Shown here piece by piece: positions 54,921-62,249 of a stretch of DNA of 64,000 nt. Made by a program: the position numbers and the translations under genes. This stretch comes from Sulfitobacter sp. Its GTDB lineage: Bacteria > Pseudomonadota > Alphaproteobacteria > Rhodobacterales > Rhodobacteraceae. Position 1 is the first letter of the stretch. Every line of letters begins with the position of its first letter. The stretch spans positions 1 through 64,000 of the forward strand of contig JAFMGZ010000015.1 of NCBI GenBank assembly GCA_017854855.1, read 5' to 3'. A model generated the notes under the pieces. The model was not told the origin of the DNA. It did no database searches and was given only the letters and a program-made list of their open reading frames with translations.

Positions 54921-55805
54921 TCAAGTGATGAGGTCTGGTATCTCATCACGGCAGTAATCAAAGATCGCCCCGCTGCGGGTCAGCCAAATGTCATCACGGT
55001 GGCTTGCAATGTGATCTAATGCGCGGCGCAGATGGCGCAAACGGTAGGGCTGGCCAACAAGGTAGGGATGCAAGGCAATCCCCATGACCAGTGGTTGTTC
55101 GGCGGATTGGTCCAGCATTTCGTCAAAATTATCAATGATCATGTTGGCAAAATCCGCAGCGCCGTCCTTGCGCGCGACGATAGAGGGAATATCGTTTACC
55201 TCTTGCGGATACGGGATCGCCAAGAGCCGCCCGGCAGAGGTTTGCATCCAGACCGGCTGATCATCCATGCACCAGTTCAGCGTATATCCATAGCCCGCTT
55301 CGGCCAAAAGATCAGGGGTTTGCAGGCTTTCGGCGATCCAGGGCGACAACCACCCCTTTGGCGCGACGCGCTCGGCCTGCGTCAGGATGCGCGTCGCCTC
55401 GGCAATCAGTTCCGCCTCTTGCCTTCGGTCAAGAACGCTTTGGCGTTCGGAATTTGTCCGGCCATGCCCGACAATTTCATCACCACGGTCACGAAATGCT
55501 GACATGAGTTCAGGCGCATAACCATACATCGCACTGTTGGCGATCACACTGACCGGCATGTCCAAGGCGTCAAACATGTCACGCATCCGCCAGGCACCAA
55601 CACGGTTGCCGTAGTCACGCCAGGCGTAATTCAAAATGTCGGGCTGCGGGCCGCCGGGGGCCAGTTCCGCACCCAGGCCCTCACCAAATGCGAAATGTTC
55701 AAGGTTAAGCCCGATATAGACCGCAAGGCGTTTGCCACCGGGCCATGTGTAATCTGCACGCTGGGTTATGGGCCTATAGGCATATCGCCCGTGATCGTTC
55801 AGCAC
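54921..55805 (-). CDS. Polysaccharide-deacetylase-fold hydrolase, PuuE (allantoinase)-like
   Basis: 294 residues from GTG 55805 (GGAG eight bases upstream). The start YTWPGGKRLAVYIGLNLEHFAFGEG, the DYGNRVGAWRMRDMFDALDMPVSVIANSAMYGYAPELM segment and the end LVMGIALHPYLVGQPYRLRHLRRALDHIASHRDDIWLTR follow the PuuE/NodB-like pattern. The classical Asp plus HxxxH metal site of chitin deacetylases is degenerate (GHGRTNSER), as in PuuE-type enzymes that attack cyclic ureides rather than sugars. A C-N hydrolase role is therefore favoured. It follows the NTF2-like gene by 3 bases. Confidence 0.75.
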   Translation of the reverse strand: MLNDHGRYAYRPITQRADYTWPGGKRLAVYIGLNLEHFAFGEGLGAELAPGGPQPDILNYAWRDYGNRVGAWRMRDMFDALDMPVSVIANSAMYGYAPELMSAFRDRGDEIVGHGRTNSERQSVLDRRQEAELIAEATRILTQAERVAPKGWLSPWIAESLQTPDLLAEAGYGYTLNWCMDDQPVWMQTSAGRLLAIPYPQEVNDIPSIVARKDGAADFANMIIDNFDEMLDQSAEQPLVMGIALHPYLVGQPYRLRHLRRALDHIASHRDDIWLTRSGAIFDYCRDEIPDLIT

Positions 55806-55808
55806 GGC

Positions 55809-56234
55809 CTAAAGCTCCGCTTCCGCAAGTCCCGCTTTGTGCAGGATGATCTCGGCGCTGTCATTCCAAACATCTGTTCCGATAATTTTTCCGTCCCGGA
55901 CCACAAATTTGTCCATGTAACGGTTGGTTTCGAAAGTGGTGCCGTCTTTCCACTCACCATAGAGGTAGCCCGTGTTGTAAACATGCACGTCACCTGTTTC
56001 CGCATCCAAAGCCGCGTCCGTGCGCAGAAACCGTTTCTTGACCCATGCATAGCGTTTCGCATTGAACGCCGACGCATCCGACGGTCGTGAAAAGCGGCGA
56101 CCGCCTGTAAACACAAGCTGGAAATCATCTCCAACATAGGCAGCGGCACCTTCCGGGTCTGGCACCATGGAACGTTCAAGGTATGCTTCAACGATGGCTT
56201 TTGCGGCAACAACTGGGTCGGTCATACGGTCCAT
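55809..56234 (-). CDS. NTF2/SnoaL-like small protein
   Basis: 141 residues from ATG 56234 (GAGGA five bases upstream). Cone-shaped NTF2-fold pattern: an N-terminal helix (VVAAKAIVEAYLERSM), AAYVGDDFQLVFTGGRRF, then strands GDVHVYNTGYLYGEWKDGTTFETNRYMDKFVVRDGKIIGTDVWNDSAEIIL. Such proteins act as small hydrolases, isomerases or binding partners. Within this operon it probably serves a step of the same pathway. It is separated from the binding-protein gene by a strong 12-bp hairpin. Confidence 0.78.
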   Translation of the reverse strand: MDRMTDPVVAAKAIVEAYLERSMVPDPEGAAAYVGDDFQLVFTGGRRFSRPSDASAFNAKRYAWVKKRFLRTDAALDAETGDVHVYNTGYLYGEWKDGTTFETNRYMDKFVVRDGKIIGTDVWNDSAEIILHKAGLAEAEL

Positions 56235-56267
56235 GCAATCCTCGTGCTAATCTTGTTGAATGACGAA

Positions 56268-56297
56268 CATGCGCCTTGGCGTGAACCAAGGCGCATG
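56268..56297 (-). promoter_or_regulatory. 12-bp intercistronic hairpin after the ABC binding-protein gene
   Basis: CATGCGCCTTGG and CCAAGGCGCATG form a perfect stem around TTCACG (minus-strand sense), 17 bases after the binding-protein stop. No T-run follows. Such hairpins commonly protect the upstream mRNA so that binding protein is made in excess over downstream enzymes. Confidence 0.6.
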
Positions 56298-56314
56298 CCG
56301 ACTTATAGCTTTGT

Positions 56315-57340
56315 TTAGTTGATCTTTACCTCGAAAGTCCGTTCTTCCAAGGGCGGCAAGAATGACCGGTCAAAGATATCCGACGCTTCTGGCAACACTT
56401 CAAGTCCGTAGCCTTCCGCAATGATGGCGATAGACCGCGTCAGCCGGTCGTCGACCAGATCACCGATACCGGTTTCAGAGGTCTCGGGCGCATTCATCAG
56501 CTTGGTCAGAGCAAATTCGAGGCGGGCGCGCTCAAGCTCTGGATCGACAAGGTTGTCAAAAGCCATGATTGCTTTGACTGCGATATCCTGATCCTTGGTA
56601 ATTTCCATCGTAGCCCGCGTCACAGCACGTACCAGACCGGCGACAGCCTCGGGGTTTTCTGAGAGCAGTGCACGCGACACCATCATCCCGTTTGAGTACA
56701 AATCCATGCCATAGTCTTCATATTGCAACCAATCGAAATCGGCCTCGGGATCCTTGCGATTGGCGATCAGATTAAACCAGCTGCTGACCGTAAACGTAAA
56801 CGCACCGTCAATGTCGCCACGGATCAGCATCGGCTCTTGCAGGTTTGGCGCAAGGCTTTCGTATTTGATCGTATCCGGGTCGATCCCGTTCAGGCGTGCA
56901 AACACCGGGAAAAGACGGGTGGTTGGTGTGCCTTGCGCCCCACCAAGGGTCTTGCCTTCGAGGTCTTTGGGCGTCTTGATTCCCAGCTCCTTTGGGACAG
57001 CAATCGCAAATGGCGGACGGTTCCACATTTGAAATACCATCACTGGCGCTTCGCCGGGGCGTGCGGATGCGTTTTGAATAATCGCGTTGATGTCGCCAAA
57101 ACCAGCGTCGTATGCACCGCTCATGATGCGGGTGATGGTTGCTGCCGATCCTTCGCCCTGGTCGATGGTCACGTTCAGACCTTCTTCTTCAAAATAGCCC
57201 TCGTTTAGCGCCACCAAGAAGGGCGCATCGCTGCCTTGGGTTTTCCAGCCAAGCGTGAACTTGATGTCGGTTGTTTGTGCCATGGCCGGGCTGATGCCCG
57301 CCAATACCGCAAATGCGGCGCCGAAAAGAGTATGTTTCAT
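56315..57340 (-). CDS. NMT1/SsuA-type ABC transporter substrate-binding protein
   Basis: 341 residues from ATG 57340 (AAGGA at optimal distance; ATG 57346 is too close to it). A signal peptide runs to Ala21 (ISPAMA-Q). The mature start TDIKFTLGWKTQGSDAPFLVALNEGYFEEEGLNVTIDQGEGSAATITRIMSGAYDAGFGDI is typical of the NMT1/THI5/SsuA group that binds pyrimidine thiamine precursors, sulfonates, nitrate, riboflavin or other N-heterocycles. The ligand is not determinable. With the adjoining permease and ATPase it forms a complete importer. Confidence 0.88.
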   Translation of the reverse strand: MKHTLFGAAFAVLAGISPAMAQTTDIKFTLGWKTQGSDAPFLVALNEGYFEEEGLNVTIDQGEGSAATITRIMSGAYDAGFGDINAIIQNASARPGEAPVMVFQMWNRPPFAIAVPKELGIKTPKDLEGKTLGGAQGTPTTRLFPVFARLNGIDPDTIKYESLAPNLQEPMLIRGDIDGAFTFTVSSWFNLIANRKDPEADFDWLQYEDYGMDLYSNGMMVSRALLSENPEAVAGLVRAVTRATMEITKDQDIAVKAIMAFDNLVDPELERARLEFALTKLMNAPETSETGIGDLVDDRLTRSIAIIAEGYGLEVLPEASDIFDRSFLPPLEERTFEVKIN

Positions 57341-57375
57341 ATCCATGTTCCTTGGGTTGAGAGAGCAGAGATTGT

Positions 57376-58149
57376 TCAGGTAATTGCGATATCAGTGTCG
57401 CGTGTGGCCCAGCCGGTCACGCGCCGTTCCAAAAAGGAGAAGAAAGAGTAGAGGACGACGCCCAGCACCGCGAGAATGATGAGCCCCGCAAAGACAAGTG
57501 AGACTTGAAAATTGGAAGATGCTGTCATCATCACGTTTCCAATACCGCGATTGGACGCCACGGTTTCGGACAAGACCGCGCCAACGAAGGACAGCGTGAT
57601 CGCGACTTTCAGGGATGCAAAGAAGTACGGCATCGTGCGCGGCAGACCGACATTCCAAAGGATTTCACTCTTGGACGCCCCCAGCGTCTTAAGAACGTCT
57701 TCGAGGTCTGGCTCCGTGGTCGCAAGCCCTGTGGCAATGTTCACGACGATGGGGAATACACAGATCACCATCGCCGTCAGGATGGCAGGTGTCGTGCCAG
57801 AGCCGAACCAAAGCACGAAGATCGGCACAACCGCGACCTTGGGAATAGATGAAAACCCGACCAGCAACGGATAGGCCACGGCATAGGCGACACGCGACGT
57901 ACCGACCAACACGCCCAAGGTCACCCCAATTCCAACCCCCAGTACAAATCCAATGAGGGTGGAATAAAGCGTCTGTAAAATATGTGGCCACAAGATCGGA
58001 AACTTGACCCAAAGCGTGGCAATGATTTCCGTCGGGCGCGGCAAAACGAGGTCAGATACATTCAACACAATGCACAAGACTTCCCACATCAGAAAAAATC
58101 CGAAGATCAACGAAAATGACATGAACTTGATGCGTCTGGCTTCGGTCAT
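57376..58149 (-). CDS. SsuC/TauC-type ABC transporter permease
   Basis: 257 residues with six helices. The EAA loop is visible as KTLGASKSEILWNVGLPRTMPYFFASLKVAI (about 173-203), contacting the ATPase. N-terminal WEVLCIVLNVSDLVLPRPTEIIATLWVKFPILWPHILQTLYSTLIGFVLGVGIG is the usual start of this family. It lies between ATPase and binding-protein genes, 10 bases after the former. Confidence 0.92.
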   Translation of the reverse strand: MTEARRIKFMSFSLIFGFFLMWEVLCIVLNVSDLVLPRPTEIIATLWVKFPILWPHILQTLYSTLIGFVLGVGIGVTLGVLVGTSRVAYAVAYPLLVGFSSIPKVAVVPIFVLWFGSGTTPAILTAMVICVFPIVVNIATGLATTEPDLEDVLKTLGASKSEILWNVGLPRTMPYFFASLKVAITLSFVGAVLSETVASNRGIGNVMMTASSNFQVSLVFAGLIILAVLGVVLYSFFSFLERRVTGWATRDTDIAIT

Positions 58150-58159
58150 GAAAACGGTC

Positions 58160-59011
58160 CTATTTGCGGACTTGCGCGATAAGCTCGCGAAGACCTTGGG
58201 TCATTTCAACGAATTCGGGGCTGTAAATCATACCAATGTCGCGCGGCTGGGGGATATTCACCGCCTCATCAGATATGATACGTCCGGGGCGCGCGCTCAT
58301 TACGCAGATCCGCTTGGCAAGGAAGCCCGCTTCGCGCAGGTCATGGGTCACCAAAAGAACGGTCGGCTTGCGATCAAGATAGAGATCCTGCAAGATTTGC
58401 CACAGCTCTTCGCGGGTAAACTGATCCAGCGCACCAAATGGTTCATCCAAAAGCAACAAGTCGGGCTCGTGGATCAGCGCGCGGCACAGGTTTGAGCGTT
58501 GCAGCATCCCGCCTGACAATTGCCACGGAAAATGGTTTGCAAAACCAGCCAGCCCCACTTGGGCCAATAGCGCATGCACCCGGTCACGAAACGCACCCTT
58601 ACGATCTTGGCGAAAGCTATGCTTGAACGGCGGTACAATCTTTAGCGGCATCATGACGTTCTGCTCAATCGTCAACCACGGCAGCATCGTGGGGTTCTGA
58701 AACGCCATCCCGATCCGCAAAGCCTTGACCTTTGCTTCGCGTCCGCCAACAAGGACGACACCTGAAGACGGGGCGATCAAATTACTGACCAACCTGAGAA
58801 TCGTAGACTTGCCACAGCCAGACGGGCCTACAAGCGCAACAAAGTCGCCAGCATCCAGCCTAAGCGTCGTCGGCGAAAGCGCGGTAACGGCCTTCTCGCC
58901 GCTGCCGAACACAACAGATGCAGCTTGCAGGTCAACTGCTGAGCGCCGCGGCAAGGTGGTCGGTTTTCTGACAGCGTCAGGTTCCGCGATGATGTTATTT
59001 TTCATGTCCAT
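58160..59011 (-). CDS. SsuB/TauB-type ABC transporter ATP-binding protein
   Basis: 283 residues from ATG 59011; ATG 59005 is equally possible, and a TTG at 59050 is unlikely. Walker A GPSGCGKST at 62-70, Q-loop FQNPTMLPWLT, signature LSGGMLQRSNLCRAL (M and L in place of the usual Q and R of LSGGQRQR), Walker B LLLLDEPFGALD, H-loop VTHDLREA. It is the first importer gene, behind a low-GC region with a plausible promoter. Confidence 0.93.
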   Translation of the reverse strand: MDMKNNIIAEPDAVRKPTTLPRRSAVDLQAASVVFGSGEKAVTALSPTTLRLDAGDFVALVGPSGCGKSTILRLVSNLIAPSSGVVLVGGREAKVKALRIGMAFQNPTMLPWLTIEQNVMMPLKIVPPFKHSFRQDRKGAFRDRVHALLAQVGLAGFANHFPWQLSGGMLQRSNLCRALIHEPDLLLLDEPFGALDQFTREELWQILQDLYLDRKPTVLLVTHDLREAGFLAKRICVMSARPGRIISDEAVNIPQPRDIGMIYSPEFVEMTQGLRELIAQVRK

Positions 59012-59054
59012 GATGTGACTAGAGATCAAAGCATCTGCGGCAGAAAGCAATCTA

Positions 59055-59090
59055 AGTAAAAATTTGTAGAATTAATTTGTCACGCACAAA
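59055..59090 (-). promoter_or_regulatory. Candidate promoter and operator of the importer operon
   Basis: On the minus strand GTGACA (complement of 59078-59083) and TTTACT (complement of 59055-59060) are spaced by 17 bases in AT-rich DNA. TTTGT-CACGC-ACAAA (59076-59090) is a small dyad overlapping the -35 box. The site lies between the TetR gene and the ATPase gene and may be where that regulator acts. Confidence 0.4.
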
Positions 59091-59144
59091 AATGTTGCGC
59101 GTTGCAGCGCCATGCGCAAAAAAAAGCGGCTGTTGAAAATTTGA

Positions 59145-59807
59145 TTAGCGGTCTTTCATACCCAAAAGACTTGAAATTGTGTCCACGGCATGAACGCGGC
59201 GCTCCGCTTGCCACTCAGGATTATTCAGGTCCTGACCAACAACAAGCCCGAGCGTCGCGGCATTGTTCAAATGGTGCGCCGACAGGGCCACGATGCTGAG
59301 GTAAAGCTGCACAGGGTCGGGTTTGCGCGTAAAGGCACCACATTCAAAACCACGATCAAGCAGCTTGCCAAGCGCCACGATCAATGGCTGGGACATGTCG
59401 CGGATCGCCTCCGACTGCTTGATGTATTTTCCGTTCAAAAGGTTCTCGTTGCGGGTCAGTTTCCGAAACTGACCATTGGTCATGAAATAGTCATAGGTGA
59501 AGGTGACCAACTCATTCATCTTTTCCGCAGGATCACCTTCATCAAACTTCAAATCCGCTTCTTGTTTGCGAATGTCTTCGAAAACCCGATCTAGAACAGC
59601 AACGTAAAGCCCCTCTTTACTGCCGAAATAGTGATAAATCATGCGCGAATTGCAATTCGCTGCCTGCGTGATCCGCCCGATGCGCGCTCCATGAAAGCCG
59701 TGTTCTGCAAATTCGCCGATGGCAACAAGCAGGATCTCGGCCTGGGTCCGCACCGGATCACGACTTCTGAAATTCGATGACTTCGTTTCGTCATCTATTT
59801 TCGCCAT
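59145..59807 (-). CDS. TetR/AcrR family transcriptional regulator
   Basis: 220 residues. The N-terminal helix-turn-helix spans about 20-65 (QAEILLVAIGEFAEHGFHGARIGRITQAANCNSRMIYHYFGSKEGLY), with the canonical YHYFGSKEGLY recognition end. The C-terminal ligand domain has the TetR_C-like pattern found in RutR-type regulators (FRKLTRNENLLNGKYI..., then LYLSIVALSAHHLNNAATLGLV). RutR responds to uracil; the similarity is only suggestive. It lies between the HpxW-like gene and the importer operon, on the same strand, so it is probably the island's local regulator. Confidence 0.92.
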   Translation of the reverse strand: MAKIDDETKSSNFRSRDPVRTQAEILLVAIGEFAEHGFHGARIGRITQAANCNSRMIYHYFGSKEGLYVAVLDRVFEDIRKQEADLKFDEGDPAEKMNELVTFTYDYFMTNGQFRKLTRNENLLNGKYIKQSEAIRDMSQPLIVALGKLLDRGFECGAFTRKPDPVQLYLSIVALSAHHLNNAATLGLVVGQDLNNPEWQAERRVHAVDTISSLLGMKDR

Positions 59808-59938
59808 GACATTCTCCGTCTGCTGTCTTTATCGCAAGTGCTCACGACACTAGCCGGTAAATACCGAAGTGGCCATGTTTTGGGTGCCCCCCAGAAACAG
59901 AGACGCGCGCATGGGGCATATGAAAATTCTGACTGGCC

Positions 59939-61561
59939 TCAAAAGCTTAGCGCAGCGCCGTCAGCACGTGGATCGGTTGCGGTTTCGACTAAGCCATTGG
60001 GATGCAAAACCACCGCACCAGCATGGCCCACAAGGCTACTGAATTCCGGCAAAAATTCAACTTCATGCCCTGCGTCTATCAGTTCCTGCACAAGCCCAGT
60101 GTCAAACCGATTTTCCAGTTTCAACGACGTGGTGTCAGCGCCCCAAGTCTTTCCCAACAGCCAGCGTGGGGCTGTGATTGCAGCTTGTAGGTCCGTCCCG
60201 AATTGTGCGTATCTTGTGAAAATAGCCGACTGCGTTTGCGGCTGACCTTCCCCGCCCATCGTTCCGTAAGCCATAACGCGCCCGTCCTCCAGAATGGCCA
60301 TCGCGGGGTTCAGTGTATGGAACGGTCTGCGACCGGGGCCGACCTGATTGGGTCCCGGTGTCAACGAAAACCCGGCCCCTCTGTTCTGGAAAAACACACC
60401 CGTTTCAGGGCAAGTCAATCCAGACCCGAATTCCCAAAAAACGCTTTGGATAAAGCTGACGACAGTGCCTTCGCTATCTGATGCGCCCATCCAAATGGTG
60501 TCACCCAATGCTGGCTCGTAGGGCCATTGCAGGGCTCTTTTACCGTTGATACGGGCCGCCATTGCGTCCAATTGGCTGGCCTCAAGCCAATCTTGTGCAG
60601 GCACCGCCATATGATCAGGATCGCCCAATTCCGCATTGCGACGGATGAATGCCTGTTTGGTTGCTTCAACAAGTCCGTGCACATGATCGAAACCCTCGCC
60701 ACTGGTCACGCCAAGTCGATCGAACAGGCCCAGTATCGCAAGGGATGCAACACCCTGAGTTGGTGCTATCATATTGAACAGCTGACCATATGACGTCGTC
60801 AGTGTCAGCGGTGTAACAATCTGCGCATCATAGTTGGCAAAATCAGACGCACGCAGCGGGCTTGCCTGCGCTTCAAGATATGCGGCATGCGTATCAGCCA
60901 AAGCGCCTTCATAAAAACTACGCAGCCCATTTTCTGCAAGCATCTCCAGTGTCTTACCGAGATTTTTCTGGACGAGTCTTTGGCCCGCGCAAGGCACTGC
61001 CCCGTCAATCAGATATGTCTCAGCGAACCCGGGCACGTCACGCAAAGTATCAAGTTTTTCGGCCGTGCAATCCGCTTGGTTCCCTGTAACCGCGATACCA
61101 CCCTTTGCATGTCCGATAGCATCCTCAAGCAAACGGGCCAAAGGCATCCGCCGTTCTTGCGGCACCAATGATAAAGCTTTGTGCCAACCGCTGATTGTTC
61201 CCGGAACAGTAAGGGCCGCCAGACCACCTCTTGTCGGAATACTGTCGCTATAGCCTTTGTCCGTATAGAACTCCGGCGTCGCGAGCGCCGCCGCTGTGCC
61301 GCATCCAGAGATGCCAATCGGTGCTTCACCGCGCCGTTTGATGATCCAGAACCCGTCGCCACCGATCCCGTTCATATGCGGATAGACCACCGCAATGGTC
61401 GCAGCGGCTGCAACCATCGCCTCTATCGCGGTGCCACCCGCAGCAAGGATATCGCGCCCCGCAAGAGATGCTGCGCGGTGCGGGGCGGTCATACCGCCGT
61501 TCAGGCCAAGAGAAGATTTCAGCACGTCATATTCCGATTTTCTGGTTAGCGATTTCGTCAC
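59939..61561 (-). CDS. Gamma-glutamyltransferase-family amidohydrolase, HpxW (oxamate amidohydrolase)-like
   Basis: 540 residues from GTG 61561, chosen because SLTRKSEYDVLKSSLGLNGGMTAPHRAAS is the usual family start. ATG 61492 would begin exactly at MTAPH, and an upstream TTG is unlikely. Large-subunit part: IEAMVAAAATIAVVYPHMNGIGGDGFWII. The expected autocleavage/nucleophile Thr is Thr355 in GDTIWMGASDSEGTVVSFIQSVFWEFGSG, aligned seven residues before the conserved Asp. The lack of a signal peptide separates it from periplasmic GGT and fits HpxW, which hydrolyses oxamate to oxalate and ammonia in oxalurate breakdown. It is divergent from the HpxZ-like gene. Confidence 0.8.
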   Translation of the reverse strand: MTKSLTRKSEYDVLKSSLGLNGGMTAPHRAASLAGRDILAAGGTAIEAMVAAAATIAVVYPHMNGIGGDGFWIIKRRGEAPIGISGCGTAAALATPEFYTDKGYSDSIPTRGGLAALTVPGTISGWHKALSLVPQERRMPLARLLEDAIGHAKGGIAVTGNQADCTAEKLDTLRDVPGFAETYLIDGAVPCAGQRLVQKNLGKTLEMLAENGLRSFYEGALADTHAAYLEAQASPLRASDFANYDAQIVTPLTLTTSYGQLFNMIAPTQGVASLAILGLFDRLGVTSGEGFDHVHGLVEATKQAFIRRNAELGDPDHMAVPAQDWLEASQLDAMAARINGKRALQWPYEPALGDTIWMGASDSEGTVVSFIQSVFWEFGSGLTCPETGVFFQNRGAGFSLTPGPNQVGPGRRPFHTLNPAMAILEDGRVMAYGTMGGEGQPQTQSAIFTRYAQFGTDLQAAITAPRWLLGKTWGADTTSLKLENRFDTGLVQELIDAGHEVEFLPEFSSLVGHAGAVVLHPNGLVETATDPRADGAALSF

Positions 61562-61599
61562 GACAGGTTGCAGTCGTCGCACAGATGCAAATGCCCGCC

Positions 61600-61609
61600 T
61601 ATACGTATA
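61600..61609. promoter_or_regulatory. 10-bp palindrome in the HpxW/HpxZ divergent region
   Basis: TATACGTATA is perfectly self-complementary and lies 39 bases upstream of the HpxW-like start and 108 bases upstream of the HpxZ-like start. It may be an operator half or a -10 element; the signal is short. Confidence 0.3.
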
Positions 61610-61716
61610 TCCATGGCCTGCGTAGGAAATGCCACCAACATATCCTCGCAATGCCCATCATTTACGCACGCAGAACCATATCGCCCGAAAATACATCGAA
61701 CAAGGGGCACCACAGG

Positions 61717-62187
61717 ATGCAAACTCTGGAGAAATTGAAAAGTGCATACGAAACTCCGGGCGGTTTCGCACAGGTTGCTCAAATCGCACTTAACAAGAGT
61801 TTTCCCCGAATGGACATCAATATACCAACAATTGTTGCCGAGGTTACGGAGGCGTTCAATCGTTATGAACAAGCGCTTGTCAGCAATGACGTCACGACCC
61901 TCGACAGATTGTTTTGGACCAGTGAACATGTCATTCGCTACGGTCAAACCGAGAACCTTCACGGCCATGAAGAGATATTGGCTTTTCGCCGGTCGCGGCC
62001 TTCTCAAGGACTAAAGCGTGGCTTGCGCAAGACTGTCATCACCACATTCGGCCATGACTTTGCGACCGCCAATACAGAATTCACAAAGCCTGCCCAACAC
62101 CGGGTTGGACGCCAAAGCCATAGTTGGGCGCGCCTTGAAGATGGATGGCGCATCGTTGCTGCGCATGTCTCATGGATGGACGAATAG
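61717..62187 (+). CDS. HpxZ/AtzH-like NTF2-fold protein (DUF3225)
   Basis: 156 residues from ATG 61717 (AAGGGG upstream) or 125 residues from ATG 61810, where the conserved domain begins (MDINIPTIVAEVTEAFNRYEQALVSND). The domain continues TLDRLFWTSEHVIRYGQTENLHGHEEILAFRRSRP, TVITTFGHDFATANTEF and SHSWARLEDGWRIVAAHVSWMDE, which is the HpxZ/AtzH pattern of oxalurate and cyanuric-acid gene clusters. It is probably an accessory or small hydrolytic partner of the neighbouring amidase. The 31-residue N-terminal extension is unusual. It is followed 62 bases later by the amidase gene. Confidence 0.82.
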   Translation: MQTLEKLKSAYETPGGFAQVAQIALNKSFPRMDINIPTIVAEVTEAFNRYEQALVSNDVTTLDRLFWTSEHVIRYGQTENLHGHEEILAFRRSRPSQGLKRGLRKTVITTFGHDFATANTEFTKPAQHRVGRQSHSWARLEDGWRIVAAHVSWMDE

Positions 62188-62249
62188 GGACAAAACCGCC
62201 GCTGCTAGATCGTCAGCGACGGCTGGAACCCAGTAGGATGGAAATTGCG

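Noticed and set aside
61468-61716. Upstream extension of the HpxZ-like frame
   Set aside because: It overlaps the HpxW-like coding region in antisense and lacks a ribosome site; starts at 61717 or 61810 fit better.
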